From NCBI RefSeq assembly GCF_006970445.1, contig NZ_CP033877.1, forward strand, positions 4,100,750 through 4,164,749: a stretch of DNA of 64,000 nt. The letters are read 5' to 3'. How positions within the stretch are numbered: the first letter of the stretch is position 1; every line of letters begins with the position of its first letter. The translations under genes and the position numbers were made by a program. Below are positions 52,867-61,344 of this stretch, piece after piece. Source of the stretch: Stenotrophomonas maltophilia. Its GTDB lineage: Bacteria; Pseudomonadota; Gammaproteobacteria; Xanthomonadales; Xanthomonadaceae. The notes beneath the pieces are model-generated. The model saw nothing but the letters and a program-made list of their open reading frames with translations. It made no database searches and was not told where the DNA came from.

Positions 52867-55698
52867 ATGCTCCCCAGCCTGCCCCTGCTGCTGGCCCTGC
52901 CGTTCCTGATGGCAGCGGCTGTTGCGGCCTTCCCCCGTAGTTCGCGCTCGACTGCTGCCTGGCTGGCGGCGCTGGCGCCGTTGGGCGGGCTGGCCATCCT
53001 CGGCTGGCTGACCCCGGCGGTGCTCGATGGCCAGGTGGTCCGCACCCTGCTGCCCTGGCTGCCACAGATCGGCCTGGACTTCACCCTGCGCCTGGACGGG
53101 CTGGCCTGGATGTTCGCCGGGCTGGTGCTCGGCATCGGCGCGCTGGTGGTCTTGTATGCGCGCTACTACCTGAGCCAGCAGGACAACGCACACCGCTTCT
53201 ACTGCTACCTGCTGCTGTTCATGGGCGCCATGCTGGGCATGGTGCTGTCGGGCAACCTGCTGTTGCTGATGATCTTCTGGGAAATGACCAGCATCAGCTC
53301 GTTCCTGCTGATCGGCTTCTGGTCGCACCGCCAGGACGCCCGTGAAGGCGCACGCATGGCGCTGGTGATCACCGGCGGCGGCGGCCTGGCCCTGCTCGGT
53401 GGCGTGCTGCTGATCGGCCGCATCGTCGGCAGCTTCGACCTGGACGTGGTGCTGGCCGCCGGCGAGCAGATCCGCGCCAGCGCGCTGTACCCCTACGCCC
53501 TGTTCCTGGTGCTGGCCGGCATCTTCACCAAGAGCGCGCAGTTCCCGTTCCACTTCTGGCTGCCGCACGCAATGGCGGCGCCGACCCCGGTCTCGGCCTA
53601 CCTGCACTCGGCCACCATGGTGAAGGCCGGCGTGTTCCTGCTGGCGCGGCTGCACCCGGCGCTGGCCGGCAGCGACCTGTTCTTCTATACGGTCAGCGGC
53701 ATCGGCGCACTGACCCTGCTGATCGGTGCCTGGAATGCGATCTTCCAGCACGACCTGAAAGGCCTGCTGGCGTACTCGACCATTTCCCACCTGGGCCTGA
53801 TCACCCTGCTGTTCGGGCTGTCCACGCCGATGGCGGTGGTGGCCGGCGTGTTCCACATCCTCAACCACGCCACCTTCAAGGCCTCGCTGTTCATGGCCGC
53901 CGGCATCATCGACCACGAAACCGGCACCCGCGACATGCGCAAGCTGGGCGGCCTGCGCAAGCTGATGCCGTTCACCAGCGCGCTGGCGATCATCGCCTCG
54001 CTGGCGATGGCCGGCATCCCGCTGCTCAACGGCTTCCTGTCCAAGGAAATGCTGTTCGCCGAAGCGCTGACGGCCGGTGGCGGCCCGGGTGCGATGCGCA
54101 CGGCGGTGTCGATCGCCGCGCTGCTGGCCGGCGTGCTGGGCGTGGCCTACAGCCTGCGCTTCGTGCACGACACCTTCTTCGGCGCTGGCCCGCACGACCT
54201 GGACCGCGTACCGCATGAACCGCCGCGCTGGATGAAGGTGCCGGTGGAACTGCTGGTGGTGATCTGCGTGGCCGTGGGCGTGGCCCCGGCATTGACCGTG
54301 GCGCCGGTGCTGCATGCCGCCGCGGAGTCGATCCTCGGCAATGCCATGCCCGAGTACAGCCTGGCGGTGTGGCATGGCTTCAACCTGCCGCTGGCGATGA
54401 GCGCGATCGGCGTGGTCGGCGGCGTGGCGCTGTACTTCGGCCTGCGCAAGCTGATCAACCTGCACGGCGTGGAAACCCGCACCACCGGCCGCAACGTGTT
54501 CCATGCGCAGCTGGATGCGATCTCCGCGCTGGCCATGCGCCTGACCAACGGCATCGCCAACGGCAGCCTGCAGCGCATGCTGCTGGGCCTGGTGCTGGTG
54601 GCGATCGTGGTCGCCGCCGCGCCATTCGTGGCCAACCCGGCCTCGCCGAACTGGACCGCACCGCAGCCGATTCCGCTGCTGGGCTGGGCACTGTGGCTGG
54701 TGATGATGGCCTGCGCGGTCGCCACCCTGCGCGTCTACAAGCAGCGCCTGCTGGCGGTACTGCTGGTCGGCGGCGTCGGCCTGATGGTGGCGCTGACCTT
54801 CGTGTTCCTGTCCGCGCCCGACCTGGCCCTGACCCAGCTGCTGGTGGAGATGGTGACGCTGGTGCTGATGCTGCTGGGCATGAACTACCTGCCGGCGCAG
54901 TCCGGCTCGGAGCGGCCGCGCTGGCGCAAGCGCCGCGACGCAGTGATCGCGATCATCGCCGGTGCCGGGCTTGGCGCGCTGGCCTATTCCGCGATGACCC
55001 TGCCGCCGAACACGATGGCCGGCGAGCTGCTCGCCCGTGCGCTGCCCGAGGCTTATGGCCAGAACGTGGTCAACGTGATCCTGGTCGACTTCCGCGGCTT
55101 CGATACCTTCGGCGAGATCACCGTGTTCGGCATCGCCGCGCTGGTGGTACATGCGCTGCTGCGGCGTACGCGGATGGCACCGGAGCAGATCATGCCCGGC
55201 CCGCCGATCAAGCTGCCGGTGCCGGCCGACCTGGCGCAGATCATGTTCCCGCTGACCCTGACCGTGTCGATCTTCCTGTTCCTGCGCGGCCACAACGCAC
55301 CGGGCGGCGGCTTCATCGCCGGCCTGGTGCTGGCGGTACCGCTGCTGATCCAGTACGTGATCCAGGGCACCGCATCGGTGGAATCGCGCTTCGGCTTCGA
55401 CTACATCCGCTGCATCGGCATGGGCCTGCTGATCGCCCTGCTCAGCGGCAGCGCGTCGATGCTGTTCGGCGTGCCGTTCCTGACCAGTGGCCACCTCGAC
55501 CTGCACCTGCCGTTGATCGGCGACGTGCCGCTGGCCAGCGCGATTGGTTTTGACATCGGCGTCTATCTGGTGGTGTTCGGCGGCGCCATGCTGATGCTGT
55601 CGATGATGGGCACGATCAAGCCGTCGCGTACCCGCACTGCCCGCAAGGGTGAGATCGACCTGCAACGCCGCTCGGCACGCACCGGGGAGATGCACTGA
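52867..55698 (+). CDS. mrpA: Mrp Na+/H+ antiporter subunit A fused to subunit B
   Basis: A 943-residue membrane subunit of the multisubunit Mrp (Mnh/Pha) cation/proton antiporter. Residues ~1-500 are the NuoL-like proton-channel part, with the conserved Glu in 'LMIFWEMTSISSFLLIGFW' and Lys in 'FTKSAQFPFHFWLPHAM'. A MrpA-specific C-terminal block follows. Residues ~780-925 are MrpB ('LRGHNAPGGGFIAGLVLAVP'), so no separate mrpB exists, as in group 2 Mrp operons. It starts a six-gene operon and ends with a one-base overlap with mrpC (TGATG). The system exports Na+ (and possibly K+ or Li+) and keeps pH and salt balance. Confidence 0.95.
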   Translation: MLPSLPLLLALPFLMAAAVAAFPRSSRSTAAWLAALAPLGGLAILGWLTPAVLDGQVVRTLLPWLPQIGLDFTLRLDGLAWMFAGLVLGIGALVVLYARYYLSQQDNAHRFYCYLLLFMGAMLGMVLSGNLLLLMIFWEMTSISSFLLIGFWSHRQDAREGARMALVITGGGGLALLGGVLLIGRIVGSFDLDVVLAAGEQIRASALYPYALFLVLAGIFTKSAQFPFHFWLPHAMAAPTPVSAYLHSATMVKAGVFLLARLHPALAGSDLFFYTVSGIGALTLLIGAWNAIFQHDLKGLLAYSTISHLGLITLLFGLSTPMAVVAGVFHILNHATFKASLFMAAGIIDHETGTRDMRKLGGLRKLMPFTSALAIIASLAMAGIPLLNGFLSKEMLFAEALTAGGGPGAMRTAVSIAALLAGVLGVAYSLRFVHDTFFGAGPHDLDRVPHEPPRWMKVPVELLVVICVAVGVAPALTVAPVLHAAAESILGNAMPEYSLAVWHGFNLPLAMSAIGVVGGVALYFGLRKLINLHGVETRTTGRNVFHAQLDAISALAMRLTNGIANGSLQRMLLGLVLVAIVVAAAPFVANPASPNWTAPQPIPLLGWALWLVMMACAVATLRVYKQRLLAVLLVGGVGLMVALTFVFLSAPDLALTQLLVEMVTLVLMLLGMNYLPAQSGSERPRWRKRRDAVIAIIAGAGLGALAYSAMTLPPNTMAGELLARALPEAYGQNVVNVILVDFRGFDTFGEITVFGIAALVVHALLRRTRMAPEQIMPGPPIKLPVPADLAQIMFPLTLTVSIFLFLRGHNAPGGGFIAGLVLAVPLLIQYVIQGTASVESRFGFDYIRCIGMGLLIALLSGSASMLFGVPFLTSGHLDLHLPLIGDVPLASAIGFDIGVYLVVFGGAMLMLSMMGTIKPSRTRTARKGEIDLQRRSARTGEMH

Positions 55699-56090
55699 TG
55701 GAACTGGCCCTGGCTACCGCGATCGGCGTGCTGACCGCCATCGGCATCTACCTGCTGCTGCGTGCGCGCAGCTTCGATGTGATCCTCGGCATGACCTTCC
55801 TGTCCTACGCCACCAACCTGCTGATCTTCGCCGGTGGCCGCGTGGTGCTGGGCAAGGCGCCGGTGCTGCAGGAAGGCGTGGACAGCCATCTCGGCAACTA
55901 CACCGACCCGCTGCCGCAAGCGCTGGTGCTGACCGCGATCGTGATCGCCTTCGCGATGACGGCGGTGAGCATCGTGCTGGCCATGCGCAGCCGCAGCGAC
56001 AACCACAGCGACCACGTGGACGCCCATGAGCCGGATGACGACCTGCAGGATGAGCGCGTGCCGCCGCGCCAGGGCGAGGACCGCGCATGA
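55698..56090 (+). CDS. mrpC: Mrp antiporter subunit C
   Basis: A 130-residue NuoK-like subunit with three membrane segments: 'TAIGVLTAIGIYLLLRA', 'VILGMTFLSYATNLLIFAGG' and 'ALVLTAIVIAFAMTAVSIVL'. The C-terminal 30 residues are acidic and longer than in Bacillus MrpC. Start and stop overlap the neighbouring genes by one and four bases. Confidence 0.94.
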   Translation: MELALATAIGVLTAIGIYLLLRARSFDVILGMTFLSYATNLLIFAGGRVVLGKAPVLQEGVDSHLGNYTDPLPQALVLTAIVIAFAMTAVSIVLAMRSRSDNHSDHVDAHEPDDDLQDERVPPRQGEDRA

Positions 56091-57622
56091 ATCACCTGGT
56101 GATCCTGCCGATCCTGATTCCGCTGCTGGGTGCTGCGCTGTCGCTGTTCGTCGAACACCGCCGCTATGGCCCCAGGGTGCAGCGCGCGGTGGCCTGGACT
56201 TCGCTGTCGGCGCTGGCACTGGCGGTCGGCCTGCTGTTCGCCACCACTGCCAGCGGTGAGATCAACGTCTACCTGCTCGGCGACTGGCCGTCGCGTCTGG
56301 GCATCGCGCTGGTGGCCGACCGGCTGTCGGCATGGATGCTGCTGACCACCCTGCTGCTGGCCATTCCCTGCCTGCTGCATGCCTGCTCGGGCTGGGACCG
56401 TCGCGCGCCACACTTCCATGCATTGTTCCAGTTCCAGTTGGTCGGCCTCAACGGTGCGTTCCTGACCGGCGACATCTTCAACCTGTTCGTGTTCTTCGAG
56501 GTGATGCTGATCGCCTCCTACGGCCTGCTGCTCAGTGGTGGCCGTGGCCTGCGCATGCGCATCGGCCTGCATTACGTGGTGTTCAACGTCACCGCCTCGA
56601 CCCTGTTCCTGATCGCGTTGGGCCTGCTGTACGCCTCGCTGGGCTCGCTGAACATGGCTGAGCTGTCGCAGCGCATCGCTGAAGTGCCGCCGGCACAGCT
56701 GACCCTGGTGAAGGCGACGATGGGCCTGCTGCTGCTGGTGTTCTGTGCCAAGGCCGCGCTGATGCCGCTGTACCTGTGGCTGCCGGAAGCCTATTCGCGC
56801 GCGCCGGCCGCCGTGGCCGCGCTGTTCGCGATCATGACCAAGGTCGGCCTGTACTCGGTGCTGCGCATCCAGATGCTGTGGTTCGGCGACGATGCCGGCG
56901 CTATGGCCGGCTATGGCCGCGACTGGTTGCTGTGGGCCGGCGTGGCAACGCTGGTGCTGGGTGGCCTGGGTGCGCTGGCTGCAACCCGCCTGCGCGTGCT
57001 GATCTCCTACCTGGTGATCGTGTCGGCAGCCACGCTGTTCATCGCCTTCTCGGTCGGCACGCCGCAGGTGCTCTCGGCCGGTCTTTACTACCTGCCACAC
57101 AGCAGCTTCGTCGCCGCCGCGCTGTTCCTGATCGCCGACCTGATCCGCCGCCGACGCGGTGGTGCCAGCGACCGCAAGGAAGTGGTCGCGCCGATGCCGG
57201 GCAAGGAAACGCCAGCCGTGCTGTTCCTGATCGGTGCAGTGTCGGTGGCCGGCCTGCCGCCACTGTCCGGCTTCCTGGCCAAGGCTGCGCTGCTCGCCGG
57301 CATGCCGGCGCAGTACACCGCCCCGGTCTGGACTGCGGTGCTGGTCAGCAGCCTGCTGGTGATCATGGGCCTGACCCGGGGTGGCATCCGCCTGTTCTGG
57401 CGCGTGCCGCCGGTCGAGGCCGATGCACCGAAGCCGCGCAAGGCACGCCTGCGCCGGGTCGAGCTGTACGCGGCCTGCATCCTGCTGGCCTACGGCATCG
57501 GCATGACCCTGGCCGCTGCACCGCTGATGCGCTACACCGACGCCACCGCCGCACAGCTGCTGCACCCCAGCGAGTACGTGCAGCAGTTGCGCGCGACCAC
57601 GCCGGAGATCCGCCAGCCATGA
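56087..57622 (+). CDS. mrpD: Mrp antiporter subunit D
   Basis: A 511-residue NuoM/NuoN-like subunit with about fourteen membrane segments. It carries the proton-path Glu in 'IFNLFVFFEVMLIASYGLLL' and Lys in 'KAALMPLYLWLPEA'. It forms the second proton channel of the complex. It overlaps mrpC by four bases (ATGA) and mrpE by four bases. Confidence 0.95.
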   Translation: MNHLVILPILIPLLGAALSLFVEHRRYGPRVQRAVAWTSLSALALAVGLLFATTASGEINVYLLGDWPSRLGIALVADRLSAWMLLTTLLLAIPCLLHACSGWDRRAPHFHALFQFQLVGLNGAFLTGDIFNLFVFFEVMLIASYGLLLSGGRGLRMRIGLHYVVFNVTASTLFLIALGLLYASLGSLNMAELSQRIAEVPPAQLTLVKATMGLLLLVFCAKAALMPLYLWLPEAYSRAPAAVAALFAIMTKVGLYSVLRIQMLWFGDDAGAMAGYGRDWLLWAGVATLVLGGLGALAATRLRVLISYLVIVSAATLFIAFSVGTPQVLSAGLYYLPHSSFVAAALFLIADLIRRRRGGASDRKEVVAPMPGKETPAVLFLIGAVSVAGLPPLSGFLAKAALLAGMPAQYTAPVWTAVLVSSLLVIMGLTRGGIRLFWRVPPVEADAPKPRKARLRRVELYAACILLAYGIGMTLAAAPLMRYTDATAAQLLHPSEYVQQLRATTPEIRQP

Positions 57623-58125
57623 CCGCCCAGCGCTCCCTGTTCCGCCGCATCATTCCCTCGCCGATGCTCAGCATCATGGTGGTGGCGTTCTGGCTGCTGA
57701 TGTCCGACAGCTTCACCCTCGGCCAGATCGTGCTGGGGCTGGTACTGGGCGTGGTGGTGCCGCTGTTCGCCGCACGCCTGGACCGCGAGTTCGCCCGCAT
57801 CGGCACCCTGCGCCCGTTGCCGAAACTGCTGTGCGTGACCCTGTGGGACATCCTGATGTCCAACATCCGCGTCGCCATCCAGGTGCTGGGCCCGGAAAAG
57901 AACATCCACCCCGGTTTCATCTGGTTGCCGCTGGACATCGCCAACATCCACGGCATCGCCGCGCTGACCAGCATGATCACCCTGACCCCGGGCACGGTCT
58001 CGGCCGCGCTCAGCGACGACCGCAAGTTCCTGCTGGTGCACGTGCTGCACCTGGAGGACCCACAGGACCTGATCAATACGATCAAGCGCCGTTACGAGGC
58101 GCCGTTGATGGAGATCTTCCCATGA
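57619..58125 (+). CDS. mrpE: Mrp antiporter subunit E
   Basis: A 168-residue subunit of the MnhE family, with two N-terminal membrane segments and a cytoplasmic domain. Typical motifs are 'IRVAIQVLGPEKNIHPGFIW', 'ALTSMITLTPGTVSAALSDD' and 'HVLHLEDPQDL'. It overlaps mrpD and mrpF by four bases each, so stoichiometric translation is likely. Confidence 0.94.
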   Translation: MTAQRSLFRRIIPSPMLSIMVVAFWLLMSDSFTLGQIVLGLVLGVVVPLFAARLDREFARIGTLRPLPKLLCVTLWDILMSNIRVAIQVLGPEKNIHPGFIWLPLDIANIHGIAALTSMITLTPGTVSAALSDDRKFLLVHVLHLEDPQDLINTIKRRYEAPLMEIFP

Positions 58126-58406
58126 CCGGTTTTGAAGTCATCCAGACCACCCTGGTGGTATGCATGCACGTGGTCGGCCTGGCCATGCTGCTGGCCACCT
58201 GGCGCCTGCTGCGCGGGCCGACCGTGCCCGACCGCATCCTCGCGCTGGATACCCTGTCGGTGACCGCGATCGCCGAGCTGATGCTGTTCGGCATGTACCT
58301 CAACTCGCCGATCTACTTCGAGGCGGCGCTGATCATCGCCATGCTCGGCTTCGGCAGCACCGTAGTGCTGAGCAAGTTCGTGCTGCGCCGGGACATCGTC
58401 GAATGA
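58122..58406 (+). CDS. mrpF: Mrp antiporter subunit F
   Basis: A 94-residue subunit with three membrane segments. 'RLLRGPTVPDRILALDTLSV' after the first segment is the MnhF signature. Bacillus MrpF has been linked to bile-salt or Na+ efflux; here it is simply the expected fifth gene. It overlaps both neighbours by four bases. Confidence 0.94.
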   Translation: MTGFEVIQTTLVVCMHVVGLAMLLATWRLLRGPTVPDRILALDTLSVTAIAELMLFGMYLNSPIYFEAALIIAMLGFGSTVVLSKFVLRRDIVE

Positions 58407-58792
58407 TCACCGCGATCCAGATCGTCCTGTCGATCCTGCTGCTGTTCGGCTGCTTCTTCATCCTGGTCGGCGCGCTGGGCCTGGTGAAGCTGTCCACGTT
58501 CTTCAAGCGCCTGCATGCACCGACCAAGGCGAGCACGCTGGGCGTGGGCTGCGTACTGGTGTGCTCGGTGTGCTACCACATCTTCCTCGGCCAGGACCCG
58601 CAGCCGCGCGAGCTGCTGATCACCGTGTTCCTGTTCATCACCGCGCCGATCAGCGCGCACATGATGGCCAAGGCCGCGCTGTCGCTGCTGATGGAAACCC
58701 GCCCCAGCCTTCCGGGCAACGAGCCGGCCGCCGAAGAGCAGCTGCCGCCGCCGGAACCGGTGCGGGAAGAAGAGCACGCGCAGAATCGGTAG
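58403..58792 (+). CDS. mrpG: Mrp antiporter subunit G
   Basis: A 129-residue subunit. Three membrane segments include 'LLLFGCFFILVGALGLVKL' and the MnhG motif 'FFKRLHAPTKASTLGVG'. A Pro/Glu-rich C-terminal tail of ~30 residues follows. It is the last gene of the operon, and its TAG stop is part of the GGTAG head of a SMAG-like repeat at 58788. Confidence 0.94.
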   Translation: MITAIQIVLSILLLFGCFFILVGALGLVKLSTFFKRLHAPTKASTLGVGCVLVCSVCYHIFLGQDPQPRELLITVFLFITAPISAHMMAKAALSLLMETRPSLPGNEPAAEEQLPPPEPVREEEHAQNR

Positions 58793-58939
58793 TGCCGGTT
58801 GAGGCCGACCTTGGTCGGCGCTTTTTCCCCGAGTGCCAACCAAGGTTGGCAGCTACCGCATCATCGGCGGCGTGACCGGCAAGGTGCCGACCGTTGGTCG
58901 GCACGACATCAACCGCATCCACGCATGGCGTGGATCTAC
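58788..58939. repeat. SMAG-like cluster between mrpG and caxA
   Basis: Hairpins of four types: GGTAG-headed GCCGACCTTGGTCGGC (58788-58826), an inverted GCCAACCAAGGTTGGC ending CTACC (58833-58857), GTGCCGACCGTTGGTCGGCAC (58884-58904) and an ATCCACGC/GCGTGGAT copy ending CTAC (58916-58939). The first and last heads supply the stop codons of mrpG and of the convergent antiporter gene. Confidence 0.82.
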
Positions 58940-59901
58940 AACGCCGGTGCGCCTACCAGCAGCAGCTCCAGCACGAACCAGCCGACGAACGCGACCAGCA
59001 GGATTCCGCCTTCGCTGCGGCTGATCTTCAGGTCGCCACGCAGCATCGGGTACAGCACCAGCGCGAACGCCAGCAGTGCCGGCAGTTCCAGGCGCACGAA
59101 CGAGGCCGGCAACGCCAACGGCTGCAACACCGCCATCGCACCGATCACCAGCAGCAGGTTGACCACGCTGGAACCCAGCACGTGGCCGAGCACCATGTCG
59201 CCGTGGCCGCGACGGGCGGCAGCAATCGCGGTTGCCACCTCCGGCAGCGCGGTGCCGATCGCCACCGGCAGCAGGCCGACCAGCAGCGGCGTCCAGCCCA
59301 GCGCTGCCCCGAAGTCAGCAGCGGCGCCCACTACCAGGCGTGCGCCCCAGTACAGCGTCAGCGCGGCGATCAGCACCCGCAGCACGTTCAACGGCAGGCT
59401 GGTGCGGCTCAGTGCGGATTCGGCGATGGCCACCTGCACCTCGGCACTCTCGACGCGACCGCGGCGCAGCAGCAACACCTGCACGACGATGAAGCCCGCC
59501 ACCAGCACCCCGCCTTCCCAGCGCACCAGGCGACCATCCAGCCCGAACAGGATCAGCAGCACGCCGGCCGCCAGCAGCGACCACCACAGCACCGTCTGCA
59601 GACGCGCGCGCAGCAGCAGCGGTGCCGCGATGGCCGCCACCGCCAGGGTCAGGCCCAGGTTGACGATGCTGCTGCCCACCGCATTGCCCAGTGCCAGCTC
59701 CGGTTGACCGACCGCCAGCGCGCGCGCGTTGACCGCCAGTTCCGGCAACGAGGTGGTCACCCCGAGCAGCAGCAGCCCGGCAGTGAACGGGCTGGCCCCG
59801 AAGCGCTGGGCCAGGCCGGACACGGCCTTGACGATGGAGTCCCCGCCCAGCGCCAGCAACAGCAGGCCGAGCAGGAACCAGGCAATGGCAATGGCGATCA
59901 T
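58936..59901 (-). CDS. Ca2+/Na+ exchanger family (CaxA/YrbG) antiporter
   Basis: A 321-residue, ten-segment antiporter of the CaCA family. The two inverted alpha repeats, which bind cations, are 'GVTTSLPELAVNARALAVG' with 'GNAVGSSIVNLGL', and 'AIGTALPEVATAIAAARRG' with 'GHVLGSSVVNLLLV'. Both carry the essential Glu after the TSLP/TALP motif. It exchanges Ca2+ (or Na+) across the inner membrane. It lies convergently to the Mrp operon, another cation exporter, separated only by repeats. Its TAG stop falls inside a SMAG head. Confidence 0.92.
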   Translation of the reverse strand: MIAIAIAWFLLGLLLLALGGDSIVKAVSGLAQRFGASPFTAGLLLLGVTTSLPELAVNARALAVGQPELALGNAVGSSIVNLGLTLAVAAIAAPLLLRARLQTVLWWSLLAAGVLLILFGLDGRLVRWEGGVLVAGFIVVQVLLLRRGRVESAEVQVAIAESALSRTSLPLNVLRVLIAALTLYWGARLVVGAAADFGAALGWTPLLVGLLPVAIGTALPEVATAIAAARRGHGDMVLGHVLGSSVVNLLLVIGAMAVLQPLALPASFVRLELPALLAFALVLYPMLRGDLKISRSEGGILLVAFVGWFVLELLLVGAPAL

Positions 59902-59974
59902 CGAGCACTCCCCCAGCAGTGGTGGCGCGATTCTACGCTTGGCCCGAGCGCATGGCTGGGCGGTGGATCAAGGA

Positions 59975-60589
59975 TCAGCCACAGCCTTCCACATAGTCGA
60001 CCTGCGGGGTCTGCCCGACGCGCCAGGCACCCACCCGGCCATCGGCACCGAGCGCGAAGTCGATCACCGCCCCGCCCTCCTGCGCCGGCCGCACGCGCAG
60101 GTGCTGTGCCTTCTCGTCGTACTTGTCGGGGCCGACGTCAGCGCGCTCGGGGTACAGCACCTGCAGCTCACCCAGGGTCATGCCGACCTTGCCGCCGCCT
60201 GGTGCGGTGATGGCTGCGCTGCGCACGTCGTAGCGCACCAGCTTGCGGCCTTCGATCATCAGTCGCGGATCCTCGGCATCCTGCGGGCGCAGGAAGTAAC
60301 AGCCATCGTTGCCATCGTCAGCCGGCAGCGGCTTGCCGGCGGCATCAGCACCCAGCCCCTGCAGCGGTGTGCCAAAACCACTGCGGACTTCGGCGATGCC
60401 GGCGCCCAGCTTCGCACCGGCGAAGCCGTCCAGGCGCGCCGGGCCCTGCTCGGCGGCCGGGACCATTGGCGCAGGCGCGGCGGTGGCGCCCGTACTGGGA
60501 GCCGTGGCGGTCGGCGACGGCGCCTCGGCGTTGCGGTTGCAGGCAGTGAGCGACAGCAGCAAAAGACCGGCAATCGGAAGGTGCTTCAT
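59975..60589 (-). CDS. Putative lipoprotein of unknown function
   Basis: A 204-residue protein with a lipoprotein signal ('IAGLLLLSLTAC', lipobox L-T-A-C). Residues 20-50 are an Ala/Pro/Thr-rich linker. Residues ~55-200 form a compact domain with 'KLGAGIAEVRSGFG', 'CYFLRPQDAEDPRLMIEGRK' and 'VGMTLGELQVLYP', in which two short helix-strand units look alike. Two cysteines (in CYFL and in the final CG) could form a disulfide in the periplasm. I do not recognise the family. The ATG at 60589 is fixed by the signal sequence. No operon partner. Confidence 0.72.
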   Translation of the reverse strand: MKHLPIAGLLLLSLTACNRNAEAPSPTATAPSTGATAAPAPMVPAAEQGPARLDGFAGAKLGAGIAEVRSGFGTPLQGLGADAAGKPLPADDGNDGCYFLRPQDAEDPRLMIEGRKLVRYDVRSAAITAPGGGKVGMTLGELQVLYPERADVGPDKYDEKAQHLRVRPAQEGGAVIDFALGADGRVGAWRVGQTPQVDYVEGCG

Positions 60590-60714
60590 CGGTGCGGTTC
60601 CCTGGCACGAAGGTAGCTGCACGCTAGCGCAGCGCGCGTGCAGGCGCTGCATTGTCATCGCGGTTTCATCGCCTTCGTTCAGGCTCGGCGTGCACCGACT
60701 TGGCTGTCCCTTCC

Positions 60715-61260
60715 ATGCAACCGCGCAAGACCGAACTCGCCCGAACCGCGCTGCAGGCCCACCGCGCGCCGCTGGACATGCGCCAGCGCCGGTTGCTGAT
60801 CCTGTGCGACGGCCAGCGCAGCATCGCCGATCTGACCGGCCTGCTCGGCCAGGACGCGCCGGCGATGGTCATCCAGCTGGTGCAGGCCGGCTACCTCAGC
60901 ACCGGTACCGGCGCCACAGCCCCACCGCCGTCGCCGGCAGCCGTGGTGGCCCCGCAGCCCGCAGCACCGGCCGCGGCACCTGTTGCAGCCACGACCACAG
61001 CTGTCGAGCGCCGCCGTTCGCTGGTGGCCGCACGCATCTATGTGCTGGGCATCCTGGAAATGCAGCGCCATCCGCAGGCGGCGGCGCTGTTCCGCGACCT
61101 GCAGCAGGCCCGCGCCGAGAACGAAGTACTGCAGGTGCTGCAATCGGCGATGCGGATCCTGCCCGGGCTGACCTCGGAAGGCTATTGCCAGCGTGTGCGC
61201 CAACGCCTGCTGGAAGCGCTGCCGCTGGAGCACTGCGACGCGTTCGTCGAGGCCGCCTGA
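60715..61260 (+). CDS. Uncharacterised protein with winged-helix-like N-terminus
   Basis: A 181-residue protein I do not recognise. Residues 1-65 ('RQRRLLILCDGQRSIADLTG', 'QLVQAGYLS') look like a small winged helix of the type that precedes an Ala/Pro-rich linker (residues ~66-100). Residues ~100-180 are mostly helical ('VLGILEMQRHPQAAALFRDL', 'LLEALPLEHCDAFVEAA'). There is no signal peptide. It is convergent to hmgA, with a long inverted repeat directly after its stop. The ATG at 60715 gives a compact N-terminus. Function unknown. Confidence 0.65.
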   Translation: MQPRKTELARTALQAHRAPLDMRQRRLLILCDGQRSIADLTGLLGQDAPAMVIQLVQAGYLSTGTGATAPPPSPAAVVAPQPAAPAAAPVAATTTAVERRRSLVAARIYVLGILEMQRHPQAAALFRDLQQARAENEVLQVLQSAMRILPGLTSEGYCQRVRQRLLEALPLEHCDAFVEAA

Positions 61261-61263
61261 AGA

Positions 61264-61339
61264 AAAAGGGGACGGAGGGGATTAAGTCGTTTCGAACACA
61301 GGTGTGCTGTTTGCGACTTAATCCCCTCCGTCCCCTTTT
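61264..61339. repeat. Perfect 26-bp inverted repeat between convergent genes
   Basis: Arms at 61264-61289 and 61314-61339 are perfect 26-base inverted copies beginning AAAAGGGGACGGAGGGG, with a 24-base loop. Both ends carry short T-runs, so it can act as a bidirectional terminator between the gene ending at 61260 and hmgA ending at 61345. It is much longer than a plain terminator needs and looks like a mobile-type palindrome. Confidence 0.9.
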
Positions 61340-61344
61340 CCGGA

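Noticed and set aside
52852..55695. A 947-codon minus-strand ORF opposite mrpA
   Set aside because: It is rich in His, Gln, Arg and Gly with no domain, as expected of a shadow frame of a high-GC gene. The plus-strand frame is a complete MrpA-MrpB protein.
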